This document shows positions 1 to 6,994 of a DNA stretch of 19,594 nt, one piece after another (positions within the stretch are counted from its first letter, which is position 1; each line of letters begins with the position of its first letter). A program made the translations under genes and the position numbers. The stretch lies in the NCBI GenBank assembly GCA_045615705.1, contig JAZLFH010000043.1, positions 1 to 19,594 on the forward strand. Reading direction: 5' to 3'. The stretch comes from JAZLFH01 sp045615705 (GTDB lineage: Bacteria > Bacillota > Clostridia > UMGS1883). The notes under the pieces are model-generated. The model made no database searches, had not been told where the DNA came from, and saw nothing but the letters and a program-made list of their open reading frames with translations.

Positions 1-2
1 TT

Positions 3-854
3 GAAAATCCCGAGCGTACCTTCTGGGTAAGAAATGTCAGAGTAGAAATTGAAGGAATTAGTTCTTTAAATAACAATATGCTTGCCGTTGCAGACCCGCA
101 GATATACACAATCAATGTGGAAATCAGTGCTCCCCGTCTTGCAATGTCTGGATACAACTCAGAATCCGTTACGGCGTATGTAAATGTAGCGGGGATTTCG
201 CGAAGCGGTGTTGCAGAACTTCCGATAACTGTTCGCCTCCCGGGAAACGGTGCAAGTGTGGTCAAAAAAAATCACTCTGCCCTTATGCTTGACATTGAGC
301 CTATGCAGGAAGCACAGTACAGTACCAACATAGTCTTTGACTCAGACATCGCAACCGACTGCGAAGTAAAGACTGACCAAATTACTCCGCCGACAGTTAA
401 AGTTTTGGGTGCAAAAAGCCTCATGGAAACAATCTCTGTCGTTTCAACCGAAACTATCTCGCTTGAAGACAGAAATTCTTCGTTTGAAACGGATGATATA
501 GGCTTTGTCGCTTATGATAATGACAAAAATGTGATTAACAACCTTACATTTATTCCGAGTTCTGTCAGAATTAAAGTGCCTGTCTACATGAACAAAAAAA
601 TCGGTGTAAATCCTTTGCTTTCAAACGACCAAAACAAAAATGTATTTGTTAATGCCCATTCTGACCCGGTATATGTAACCGGTCCCGGCGAAACGGTGTC
701 AAATCTCGACTTTGCCGACACAGAAATTATTGATATTACAAATGTTTTTGAAAATTCGCAAATAAAATCAAAACTTAATCTTCCAAATGATGTTTTTCTT
801 AAAGATTCAAGTGATGGCTTGGTTACCGTTTTTTTAGATGTTACAAAAAAATAG
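3..854 (+). CDS. cdaR: CdaR / YbbR-domain protein, regulator of the c-di-AMP cyclase CdaA (5' end outside the window)
   Basis: The frame is open from the left edge, so about 283 C-terminal residues are visible and the N-terminal membrane anchor expected for this family is missing. The first ATG in frame, at 78, is internal: the codons before it read ENPERTFWVRNVRVEIEG, which continues the same fold. The protein consists of repeated beta-rich YbbR units, with the typical pattern of a proline-rich strand followed by V-x-V-x-G (TPPTVKVLGAKS near visible residue 130, and DPVYVTGPGE further on). In Bacillus and Listeria CdaR is a membrane-anchored extracytoplasmic protein that binds and modulates the diadenylate cyclase CdaA, normally in a cdaA-cdaR-glmM operon. 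Here the next gene is not glmM: a terminator follows directly and the neighbour is convergent. Family assignment is good. The regulatory role is inferred from homology. Confidence 0.85.
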   Translation, partial: ENPERTFWVRNVRVEIEGISSLNNNMLAVADPQIYTINVEISAPRLAMSGYNSESVTAYVNVAGISRSGVAELPITVRLPGNGASVVKKNHSALMLDIEPMQEAQYSTNIVFDSDIATDCEVKTDQITPPTVKVLGAKSLMETISVVSTETISLEDRNSSFETDDIGFVAYDNDKNVINNLTFIPSSVRIKVPVYMNKKIGVNPLLSNDQNKNVFVNAHSDPVYVTGPGETVSNLDFADTEIIDITNVFENSQIKSKLNLPNDVFLKDSSDGLVTVFLDVTKK

Positions 855-867
855 TTTTCAAAGAACG

Positions 868-903
868 AAAAACAACGGCTGATAGAATTCAGCCGTTGTT
901 TTT
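868..903. terminator. Bidirectional intrinsic terminator between cdaR and the XRE gene
   Basis: A perfect 15-bp stem (868-882 with 889-903) encloses the loop TAGAAT. The outer stem is A-rich on the left and T-rich on the right, so either strand gives a hairpin followed by a U-run. The right arm is also coding: on the - strand it spells the last four codons (K-N-N-G) and the TGA stop of the XRE gene. It should stop cdaR transcripts on + and XRE transcripts on -. Confidence 0.9.
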
Positions 904-1179
904 TGCTTTTCTTATGTCGTCTGCAATCTCTTGCAAAATCGAAATTTGCCTTTCGGAAAGTCCCGACACATCAAGCGTCCTTGCCCTCTCATTGCCCAAA
1001 AGATAATCGCAACTTACTGAAAATGTCTTTGCTGTTTTAAGAAGCATATCAATTGACGGCTGGATGTTCTCATTTTCCCAATTACTTACACTTTGCTTGC
1101 TGATGCCCAATTTCTTCGCAAATTCTACTTGGTTGAGTCCTATTGAAATTCTTAATTTCTTTATATTTTCTCCGAACAT
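889..1179 (-). CDS. XRE-family helix-turn-helix transcriptional regulator
   Basis: A small DNA-binding repressor of the Cro/C1 type. From the preferred start it has 96 residues. Residues about 1-62 are a complete HTH_3 domain (MFGENIKKLRISIGLNQ, then EFAKKLGISKQSVSNWENE as the recognition helix region, ending CDYLLGNE). A short helical tail with LSERQISILQEIADDIRK follows and could serve for dimerisation. I chose the ATG at 1179 because GGCGGTG lies about 6 bases upstream and MFGENIKKLR is the normal start of this family. An ATG at 1194 would add five residues but has no Shine-Dalgarno sequence. The gene is divergent from a glycosyltransferase gene, and the shared 90-base region holds two copies of a candidate operator, so it probably represses itself and its neighbour. 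What signal releases it cannot be told from the sequence. Confidence 0.85.
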   Translation of the reverse strand: MFGENIKKLRISIGLNQVEFAKKLGISKQSVSNWENENIQPSIDMLLKTAKTFSVSCDYLLGNERARTLDVSGLSERQISILQEIADDIRKAKNNG

Positions 1180-1202
1180 TTTCCGCACCGCCATTTCATA
1201 TT

Positions 1203-1232
1203 TTAATACTATTGTATTAAAACTATTGACAA
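1203..1232 (-). promoter_or_regulatory. Candidate promoter for the XRE regulator gene
   Basis: On the - strand TTGTCA (1232-1227) is followed after 18 bases by TATTAA (1208-1203). An alternative is TTGTTT (1238-1233), 16 bases, TACAAT (1216-1211). Both choices place the -10 element inside the left operator copy. The -35 element uses the same bases as the -35 of the divergent promoter. Confidence 0.5.
1205..1218. promoter_or_regulatory. Operator copy 1 (AATACTATTGTATT)
   Basis: A 14-bp near-palindrome with half-sites ATAC and GTAT around TATT. The identical 14 bases recur 34 bp downstream. It overlaps the -10 region of the leftward promoter. Binding by the adjacent XRE protein is inferred from position and symmetry. 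Confidence 0.7.
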
Positions 1233-1254
1233 AAACAAAATACTATTGTATTGT
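1226..1254 (+). promoter_or_regulatory. SigA-type promoter for the glycosyltransferase gene
   Basis: TTGACA at 1226-1231, a 17-base spacer, and TATTGT at 1249-1254. Operator copy 2 covers the end of the spacer and the start of the -10, so a bound repressor would block RNA polymerase directly. Confidence 0.7.
1239..1252. promoter_or_regulatory. Operator copy 2 (AATACTATTGTATT)
   Basis: An exact second copy of the 14-bp near-palindrome, with the centre 34 bp from copy 1. It overlaps the -10 region of the rightward promoter. The midpoint between the copies falls on the shared -35 region. Confidence 0.7.
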
Positions 1255-1284
1255 AATATTTGACTAAGGTATTGGAGGTTAAAT

Positions 1285-2331
1285 ATGCAACACGATATTA
1301 TTTTGTCCATTATTGTACCTGTTTATAATGTAGAAAAGTTTCTTTCGGAGTGTCTTGATTCCGTATTAAAGCAGGACATTCCGAAAGAGAGATACGAGAT
1401 AATTTGCGTAAATGACGGCTCGAAAGATTCCTGCGGTGAAATATTGGACTCTTACTCAAAAAAATACGATAACATAGTTATAGTCAATCAAGAAAATCAG
1501 GGTCCTTCCTCTGCCCGAAACAGCGGCATAAAAGTCGCCCGGGGAAAATATATATGGTTTATTGACTCGGACGATAAAATACACACAAATATACTAAGTT
1601 GTCTTTTGGGCGGAATAAAAGATAACGATGTTTTGTTTTTGTCATTTGTAAACATCCCGGAGGACGATTTTGGCTTAAAAGAAGAATCGTTCACTCCGAA
1701 GTTTTCTTATAATCTTCCTATATCGGATGCCTATTGCAAAAGTTATAAAATGCTTAACAATGACTATAACTTTCGCTCTTTTTCTTGTGGTATGATTATA
1801 AGGACTTCGCTTTTGAAAGACAATAATTTATTGTTTCCTGCCGGTATGCGTTCACAAGAAGACACTGTTTTTCTTTTCCTGTTACATAAATATCTTAAAA
1901 AAATTTCGTATGTTAATGCTCCTGTTTACTATTACAGAATGAGAAACAACTCCCTTTCTCACGACCGCTCCGAAAAACAGTGCCGTGATATGTATTTTTC
2001 TTTAAGGATTATGCTTGATGTGTATGAAAATGAATTGGAAAATCACGCATCAGAGTATTCTAAAGAACTTATGACCAATCTAAATCTTAGGACAATAATG
2101 TGCAAGGAAAGTATAATATTCTCTCTTTTGGCTACCGACAAAGATTTCTTTTATGATGAACTCAGAAAATTGAAATACTTAAACATTTATCCGTATCCGT
2201 TTCGCCGTGATAATCTAATGCTTCATAAGTATCCGTCAATTAAGTACAAAATTATAGCTTTAAGTAAATTTCTGCTTCCTTGTGAGTTGTATTTAAAATT
2301 TTTCAGATTTATAATGAGTTTGAGAAAATAA
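1285..2331 (+). CDS. Family 2 glycosyltransferase (GT-A fold)
   Basis: The protein (348 residues) transfers a sugar from a nucleotide-sugar donor. The GT2 core is clear: SIIVPVYNVEKFL at 8-20, the DGS nucleotide-binding motif at 44-46, the metal-binding DSDD at 94-97, and the acidic QEDT at 191-194, the usual place of the catalytic base in this family. The C-terminal third (about 230-348) is helical and basic, like bacterial cell-surface sugar transferases that sit at the membrane. No clear transmembrane segment is seen. GGAGG at 1274-1278 is 6 bases before the ATG. It is the only gene between its promoter and a terminator, and it is divergent from an XRE regulator with paired operators, so it looks individually controlled. 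Acceptor and sugar cannot be predicted. It may decorate a capsule, teichoic acid or other surface glycan. Confidence 0.9.
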   Translation: MQHDIILSIIVPVYNVEKFLSECLDSVLKQDIPKERYEIICVNDGSKDSCGEILDSYSKKYDNIVIVNQENQGPSSARNSGIKVARGKYIWFIDSDDKIHTNILSCLLGGIKDNDVLFLSFVNIPEDDFGLKEESFTPKFSYNLPISDAYCKSYKMLNNDYNFRSFSCGMIIRTSLLKDNNLLFPAGMRSQEDTVFLFLLHKYLKKISYVNAPVYYYRMRNNSLSHDRSEKQCRDMYFSLRIMLDVYENELENHASEYSKELMTNLNLRTIMCKESIIFSLLATDKDFFYDELRKLKYLNIYPYPFRRDNLMLHKYPSIKYKIIALSKFLLPCELYLKFFRFIMSLRK

Positions 2332-2368
2332 AAAAATCATCACTTCAAAATGAAGTGATGGTTTTTTT
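2331..2368. terminator. Bidirectional intrinsic terminator after the glycosyltransferase gene and the long - strand operon
   Basis: CATCACTTCA (2338-2347) pairs with TGAAGTGATG (2351-2360) around an AAA loop. Six A's precede the hairpin and seven T's follow, so it works on both strands. It lies between two convergent genes. Confidence 0.9.
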
Positions 2369-2379
2369 CTGTTATTATT

Positions 2380-3060
2380 TTATTTAATTATTTGCTTTTC
2401 GATAAGCGGAACAACGGTTTCAAGGCTGTCCCATATAAGTGCAGTCTTTGTTTGTGCACCGTTTACGATATTCGCTTTTACAAGTTTGGGAACTGCCGCA
2501 TCGGTAAGTGGCGGAATTGTCGACTCGTTAAATGTTACCGACAAAAGTTTTCCGTTACCATCGTATTGTGAGATTATTATCGTTGCTTTTTTGGGTGCGT
2601 AAGTATGATTGTACATATATGCGGTTGCAGTTATCTGTGTTTCATCCGTTTTTGTAACTTCAAACGAGCCTATCGTAACAAATCCGGAATCATCAACAAC
2701 ATAGGCCTCACTTAAAGGAGTCTTTATGTTGTTTCCGCCAAAATAGACTACATACTTTCCCATATCCCTATAAGCAGGCATAACGAAAGAATATGAAAAA
2801 TAACCTGTTCCCTGCTCAATATTCATCTGGTCGATATAAACCGTGTTTTCAATGTCGGCGTCTTTTGGAAGGACTCCCTCGGGAAGAACCAAAACGGTTG
2901 AATATGTGCCCTGTGCAACTTTATAATCTGTCATAAATCCCGAAATTGACACCGTGCGGTTATCAGGGCTGTACAAGACCGATGTTGAAGTAACTGCTTC
3001 TGCCTGTGAAGTAAACGCAACAGCAAAAACAAAAAACAGCGTTAAAATAATTTTTTTCAT
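2380..3060 (-). CDS. Secreted protein with two Ig-like/beta-sandwich segments, function unknown
   Basis: The protein has 226 residues from the ATG at 3060, which has AGGTGA 6 bases upstream. A GTG at 3069 would add three residues but lacks its own ribosome site. The N-terminus MKKIILTLFFVFAVAFTSQAEA is a typical Sec signal peptide with an AEA-like cleavage site and no lipobox cysteine. The first segment (about 25-120) reads as beta-strands ending in GKYVVYFGG. The second (about 125-220) runs from FVTIGSFEVTK to the end WDSLETVVPL. Both patterns are familiar to me from extracellular clostridial proteins, where the closing motif resembles K-A-F-x-W-D-S-x-x-x-x-x-P-L. There is no catalytic motif and no anchor (LPXTG, SLH). 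It is the last gene of the operon, 9 bases after the leuA-like gene. A structural or binding role outside the cell is inference. Confidence 0.75.
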   Translation of the reverse strand: MKKIILTLFFVFAVAFTSQAEAVTSTSVLYSPDNRTVSISGFMTDYKVAQGTYSTVLVLPEGVLPKDADIENTVYIDQMNIEQGTGYFSYSFVMPAYRDMGKYVVYFGGNNIKTPLSEAYVVDDSGFVTIGSFEVTKTDETQITATAYMYNHTYAPKKATIIISQYDGNGKLLSVTFNESTIPPLTDAAVPKLVKANIVNGAQTKTALIWDSLETVVPLIEKQIIK

Positions 3061-3069
3061 AAATATCAC

Positions 3070-4563
3070 CTACCCTAAATATGCAATTTTATTTATACAA
3101 TTCATATACGCTCTTACACTTGCTTCGATGATGTCCGTACTTACGCCCTTTGCCTTATACTTTTTGTTGTTGTAAAGGATTGTAACGGAAACTTCACCCA
3201 AAGCATCTTGTCCTTGCGTTACTCCGCGAAGTTTGTAGTCGTAGATTTGTGTATCCATCTCCACGAGTTTTGAAATGGCACGAAATACCGCATCTACCGA
3301 GCCTTCGCCTATTGATGCTTCGCACTTTTTCTCCCCGTCTTTTTCAATTTCAACTGTCGCAGTTGAAATGCAGTTGTTACCTGAGGTAACCTGAAATGAA
3401 ATCAGCGAATATGTTTCAAAAACCTTTATATCTGTTTCTGAAACAATGGCCTCCAAATCTTCATCAAGTATTTCCTTTTTCTTTTCTGCAAGAATTCTAA
3501 ACTTTTTATAAGCTTCTTCCGTTTCTTTTTCTCCGAGTTGATAGCCCAGCATCCTGATACTTTCGGAAAATGCGTGCTTGCTTGAAAGTTTGCCGAGTAT
3601 TATTCCGCTTTCAAAAAGTCCTGCGTCATCTCGGTTCATTATTCCGTAAAATCCGTTTTTAAGGTTTGGAATATTTTCATCCGTAAATGCACCTTTACCC
3701 ACAATAGGCTTATTTTGAGAAAGGCTTATTCCCGAAAGGACCGAAACAAGTTTGCTTGTCTTAACAATGCTTGTTGTGTCAAGATTTGTTACGGCGTTAT
3801 AGTAATCATTTTTTGTTTTAAGCGACATCAAAACTTCTTCCAATGCACAGTTTCCGGATCGCTCACCAATCCCGTTTATCGTAACTTCCACTTGGTTTGC
3901 TCCCGCTTTAATTCCTGAAAGAGTGTTTGCACATGCCTGCCCGAGTGTATTGTGGCAATGCACCGATAAACAAATGTTCTCGGTTTCGGGAACATTTTCC
4001 TTTATGTATTTTACCAAATCATACTCTTCCTGTGCCGACAGTATTCCGACAGTATCGGCAATTGAAACGGTTTTTGCCCCCGCATTTATTGATGTTCTTA
4101 CCGCTTCCGACAAAAACTCCTTGTCAGCCCTTGACGAATCTTCCAATGTGATTTGAATATCGTCAATCTTTTCTTTTGCATATTCCAAGACACTTTTAAT
4201 TTTTCTGAGGCAATCGTCTTTTGACATTTTAAGCCTGTATTTTAAGTGTAGATCACTTACGGGCATAACGATATGAAGTCTTTTTTTCTTCGCATTTTTT
4301 AGTGATTCAAGTGTATTGTCCACAGAATCGTTATCGCACTTTGAAAGTGCTGCCACAATGCTTTTATTAACCACATCGGAAACTGCCATAACCGCATCAA
4401 AGTCTTCTCTGCTTCGTCCCGGTTCACCTGCTTCGATAATATCAACGCCCATTCTTTCAAGGGCTTTGGCTATATCTGTTTTATCGTGCAAACTAAAATT
4501 TACTCCGGCGCTTTCCGCACCGTCTCTGAGTGTGGTATCTAAAAACTTAACTAATTGCTTCAT
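3070..4563 (-). CDS. 2-isopropylmalate synthase-like enzyme (LeuA/homocitrate/citramalate synthase family), divergent active site
   Basis: The protein has 497 residues from the ATG at 4563, where the family motif begins at once (MKQLVKFLDTTLRDG). GGAG lies 10 bases upstream. A longer reading from 4623 would overlap ilvN and add 20 residues unlike the family. Family members join acetyl-CoA to a 2-oxo acid. The TIM barrel keeps the metal site: R13-D14 in TLRDG, H202-C-H204 in SVHCHNTLG, and N238 in GERSGN. A regulatory domain of LeuA type fills about 380-497 (VTSGNNCISTATVEI onward). Two things are odd. The opening motif is DGAES, not DGEQS or DGAQ. The segment that normally reads AHESGIHQDG is DENIPNLKNG at 295-304, without either histidine. 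The preceding ilvN suggests a branched-chain amino acid role. LeuA is the best guess, but the substrate is uncertain. Confidence 0.8.
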   Translation of the reverse strand: MKQLVKFLDTTLRDGAESAGVNFSLHDKTDIAKALERMGVDIIEAGEPGRSREDFDAVMAVSDVVNKSIVAALSKCDNDSVDNTLESLKNAKKKRLHIVMPVSDLHLKYRLKMSKDDCLRKIKSVLEYAKEKIDDIQITLEDSSRADKEFLSEAVRTSINAGAKTVSIADTVGILSAQEEYDLVKYIKENVPETENICLSVHCHNTLGQACANTLSGIKAGANQVEVTINGIGERSGNCALEEVLMSLKTKNDYYNAVTNLDTTSIVKTSKLVSVLSGISLSQNKPIVGKGAFTDENIPNLKNGFYGIMNRDDAGLFESGIILGKLSSKHAFSESIRMLGYQLGEKETEEAYKKFRILAEKKKEILDEDLEAIVSETDIKVFETYSLISFQVTSGNNCISTATVEIEKDGEKKCEASIGEGSVDAVFRAISKLVEMDTQIYDYKLRGVTQGQDALGEVSVTILYNNKKYKAKGVSTDIIEASVRAYMNCINKIAYLG

Positions 4564-4597
4564 ACAATCACATCTCCATTTTGGAAAATAAACTTTT

Positions 4598-5086
4598 TTA
4601 AAGCGGATCAGAACCTCTTTCAAGTGCCATCTCGCCCGAACGAACTATTTCTATAATTCCGTAAGGTGAAAGCACCTCTAAAAGTGCATCAAGTTTATCC
4701 GCATCACCGGTAGTTTCTATAATAAAACTTTCGGGTGAAAGGTCCGATACCTTTGCTCTGAATATTTCAACAATCTCGTTTATTTCAGTTCTTGTTTCAG
4801 GCGTTGCTTTTATTTTTATGAAACAATATTCTCTCCCGAGGTAAGTCCCTTTTGAAAGTCTTTTTACCTTTATAACTTCATAAAGTTTTTCAAGTTGTTT
4901 CACCGCTTGTTTAACAATGTCTTCATCTGCCACAAGTTTTATCGTCATTCTCGAAACAGTTTTATCTTCCGTAACTCCGACAGAGAGCGAGTCAATGTTA
5001 AAGCCTCTTCTTGAAATAAGACCTGTTATTTTATTTAAAACACCCGAACTGTTTTTAACCAAAACCGAAAGGATATGCTCCTGCAT
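4598..5086 (-). CDS. ilvN: Acetolactate synthase small (regulatory) subunit
   Basis: The protein has 162 residues from the ATG at 5086, which has AGGA 9 bases upstream. The ATG at 5095 is directly abutted by the same AGGA and is a poorer start. Residues about 1-75 form the ACT domain that binds valine (HILSVLVKNSSGVLNKITGLISRRGFNIDSL). The C-terminal half is the usual ALS_ss domain (YCFIKIKATPETRTEI, then FIIETTGDADKLDALL, then IVRSGEMALERG). IlvN stimulates the catalytic subunit IlvB and gives feedback inhibition in valine, leucine and isoleucine synthesis. No ilvB is next to it, so the catalytic subunit must be encoded elsewhere. It sits 30 bases after ftsH and 34 before the leuA-like gene. 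A promoter-like element overlaps the end of ftsH. ilvH is the equally valid name in other genomes. Confidence 0.93.
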   Translation of the reverse strand: MQEHILSVLVKNSSGVLNKITGLISRRGFNIDSLSVGVTEDKTVSRMTIKLVADEDIVKQAVKQLEKLYEVIKVKRLSKGTYLGREYCFIKIKATPETRTEINEIVEIFRAKVSDLSPESFIIETTGDADKLDALLEVLSPYGIIEIVRSGEMALERGSDPL

Positions 5087-5104
5087 ACTCTTCATTCCTT
5101 TTTT

Positions 5105-5133
5105 ATTATATCAGAATTACTCTTGTTCTTCAA
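5105..5133 (-). promoter_or_regulatory. Possible internal promoter for ilvN and downstream genes
   Basis: On the - strand TTGAAG (5133-5128) is followed after exactly 17 bases by TATAAT (5110-5105), with TGA just before it, which is an extended -10. It overlaps the end of ftsH. The predicted start lies only about 12 bases before the ilvN ATG, so the ribosome site would be at the very 5' end of the transcript. Confidence 0.5.
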
Positions 5134-6976
5134 TCGGTAAATTTGCGGTATTTTTTTCCTCTTTTTCGCCTTCACGACAATAAAATGCGTCCAAGAATTC
5201 TTTGTTATCAAGTTTTTCTTTTTCTAAAAGAGTATTTGCGACACTGTCTAAGCGATCAAGATTATCATTTAAAAGTTTTACGCACTTTTCGTAACTTTCG
5301 TCAATAATTCTTCTGATTTCTTCATCAATCTGGGCAGCGATTGCTTCACTGTAATTTCTGCTCTGGGTAAGATCTCTTCCGATAAACACTTCCTGCTGAC
5401 CCGAACCAAATGCAACATACCCGAGTTTATCACTCATACCGTATTTCATAACCATATTTCTGGCAGTCTGTGTTGCTTGTTCGATGTCGCCCGATGCCCC
5501 GGTCGTAATTATTCCAAAGATGATGCTCTCGGCAGCTCTTCCGCCCATAGCCATAACTATTCCGTCCAACATTTCCTCTTTTGATATATAGTATTTATCT
5601 CTGTCGGGACGGCTTAGAGTAAATCCTCCCGCCATACCTCTCGGAATAATCGAAACCTGATGTACGGGGTCTTGTGTCGGCAAAAGTTTCGCTACAACCG
5701 CATGACCTGCCTCGTGGAATGCTGTCTGTTTCTTTTCTTGCTCTGTGAACTTGTTCGTCTTTTTCTCGGTTCCCATTACGACTTTCAGCATTGCTTCGTC
5801 AATTTCTTCCATGCCGATTTTTTTCTTGCCTCGGCGTGCGGCTAAAATTGCGGACTCATTTAAAAGGTTTTCGAGGTCTGCACCGGTAAATCCGTATGTC
5901 ATTTTTGCTATGTTTTCAACAGAAACAGTTTCGTCAAGCGGCTTGTTCTTTGAGTGAACTCTGAGTATTGCCTCACGGCCTGTCTGGTCGGGAGTGTTTA
6001 CAACAACTTGGCGGTCAAATCTGCCGGGTCTTAAAAGTGCCGGGTCTAATATATCGGGACGGTTTGTTGCTGCGATAATTATAATTCCTTCGTTTTCGGT
6101 AAATCCGTCCATCTCTACCAAAAGTTGGTTTAATGTCTGTTCTCTTTCATCATGTCCGCCGCCAAGACCTGCTCCCCTGTGGCGACCTACCGCATCAATT
6201 TCATCAATGAAAATGATTGCCGGAAGGTTCTTTTTTGCCTGTTCAAAGAGGTCTCTTACACGGCTTGCACCGACACCGACAAACATCTCAACAAAGTCAG
6301 AACCCGAAAGTGAGAAAAACGGAACTCCCGCCTCTCCGGCAACTGCCTTTGCCAAAAGTGTTTTACCCGTTCCCGGAGGTCCTACCAAAAGAACGCCCTT
6401 AGGTATTCTCGCTCCGAGTTCAATGAATTTTTTCGGAGCTTTTAAAAACTCTACCACTTCTTCAAGTTCTTTTTTCTCCTCGTCTGCTCCCGCAACATCA
6501 TCAAAGGTTACTTTCACCTTGTCGTCCTGCATAACCTTTGCACGGCTCTTTCCAAACGAGTTTATTCCTCTTCCGCCTTGCGACTGCTGAATAAAGAACA
6601 CCCAGAAAAGGATTGCAATAACTACCATAAAGAGTGTCGGAAGCATACTGAGCCACCAAGGCATTGATTCCGGTTCCGGAGTATCTACTTTCAATGTGCC
6701 TGCTTTTATCTGTGCGTCAATATCATCTCTTGCATGCTCGTAAAGAATTGGGATTGATATTTCTACTTCACCCTTCGTTCCGTCAGCGTATGTTACAAGT
6801 GCCGTATTGTCCGAAAGGTTAAGTTCCGAAACTTTCCCGTCCTTTATGTCATTTATGAGTTCCGACATAACGGGCTTTTCTATTGTAGGCTCGTTCATTA
6901 CCCACATCCATACCAGAGATACCAAAAGTATCATCGCAATATAGATTCCTATTGATTTTAAGTTGATTTTTTTCAA
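5117..6976 (-). CDS. ftsH: ATP-dependent zinc metalloprotease FtsH
   Basis: A membrane-anchored AAA+ protease that pulls out and degrades membrane and regulatory proteins as a hexamer. The length (619) is normal. Transmembrane helices lie at about 9-27 and 109-129, with an extracytoplasmic domain between them. The AAA module has Walker A GPPGTGKT at 199-206, Walker B IIFIDE at 254-259, and the second region of homology with RPGRFDR near 316-322. The protease module has the zinc motif HEAGH at 421-425 and a third ligand, D497, in TTGASGDIEQ. The tail is acidic. The start codon is TTG (6976-6974) with AGGA 7 bases upstream. No ATG nearby keeps the first membrane helix. It follows hpt by 18 bases, the conserved hpt-ftsH order of Firmicutes. 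Confidence 0.97.
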   Translation of the reverse strand: MKKINLKSIGIYIAMILLVSLVWMWVMNEPTIEKPVMSELINDIKDGKVSELNLSDNTALVTYADGTKGEVEISIPILYEHARDDIDAQIKAGTLKVDTPEPESMPWWLSMLPTLFMVVIAILFWVFFIQQSQGGRGINSFGKSRAKVMQDDKVKVTFDDVAGADEEKKELEEVVEFLKAPKKFIELGARIPKGVLLVGPPGTGKTLLAKAVAGEAGVPFFSLSGSDFVEMFVGVGASRVRDLFEQAKKNLPAIIFIDEIDAVGRHRGAGLGGGHDEREQTLNQLLVEMDGFTENEGIIIIAATNRPDILDPALLRPGRFDRQVVVNTPDQTGREAILRVHSKNKPLDETVSVENIAKMTYGFTGADLENLLNESAILAARRGKKKIGMEEIDEAMLKVVMGTEKKTNKFTEQEKKQTAFHEAGHAVVAKLLPTQDPVHQVSIIPRGMAGGFTLSRPDRDKYYISKEEMLDGIVMAMGGRAAESIIFGIITTGASGDIEQATQTARNMVMKYGMSDKLGYVAFGSGQQEVFIGRDLTQSRNYSEAIAAQIDEEIRRIIDESYEKCVKLLNDNLDRLDSVANTLLEKEKLDNKEFLDAFYCREGEKEEKNTANLPIEEQE

Positions 6977-6994
6977 ATGTCTTTCCTGCCTTTC

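Noticed and set aside
1205..1252. Repeat pair considered as the start of a CRISPR array or an attachment site
   Set aside because: There are only two copies of a 14-bp near-palindrome with 20 bases between, inside a promoter region. The position on both -10 boxes explains it better as an operator pair.
889..2331. XRE plus glycosyltransferase unit considered as a phage remnant or toxin-antitoxin pair
   Set aside because: The partner is a full-length GT2 enzyme with intact motifs, not a small toxin, and there are no phage genes nearby.
5994..6590. A 198-codon open frame on the + strand inside ftsH
   Set aside because: It is antisense to the conserved AAA module of ftsH, has a low-complexity serine-rich translation, no ribosome site and no family pattern.
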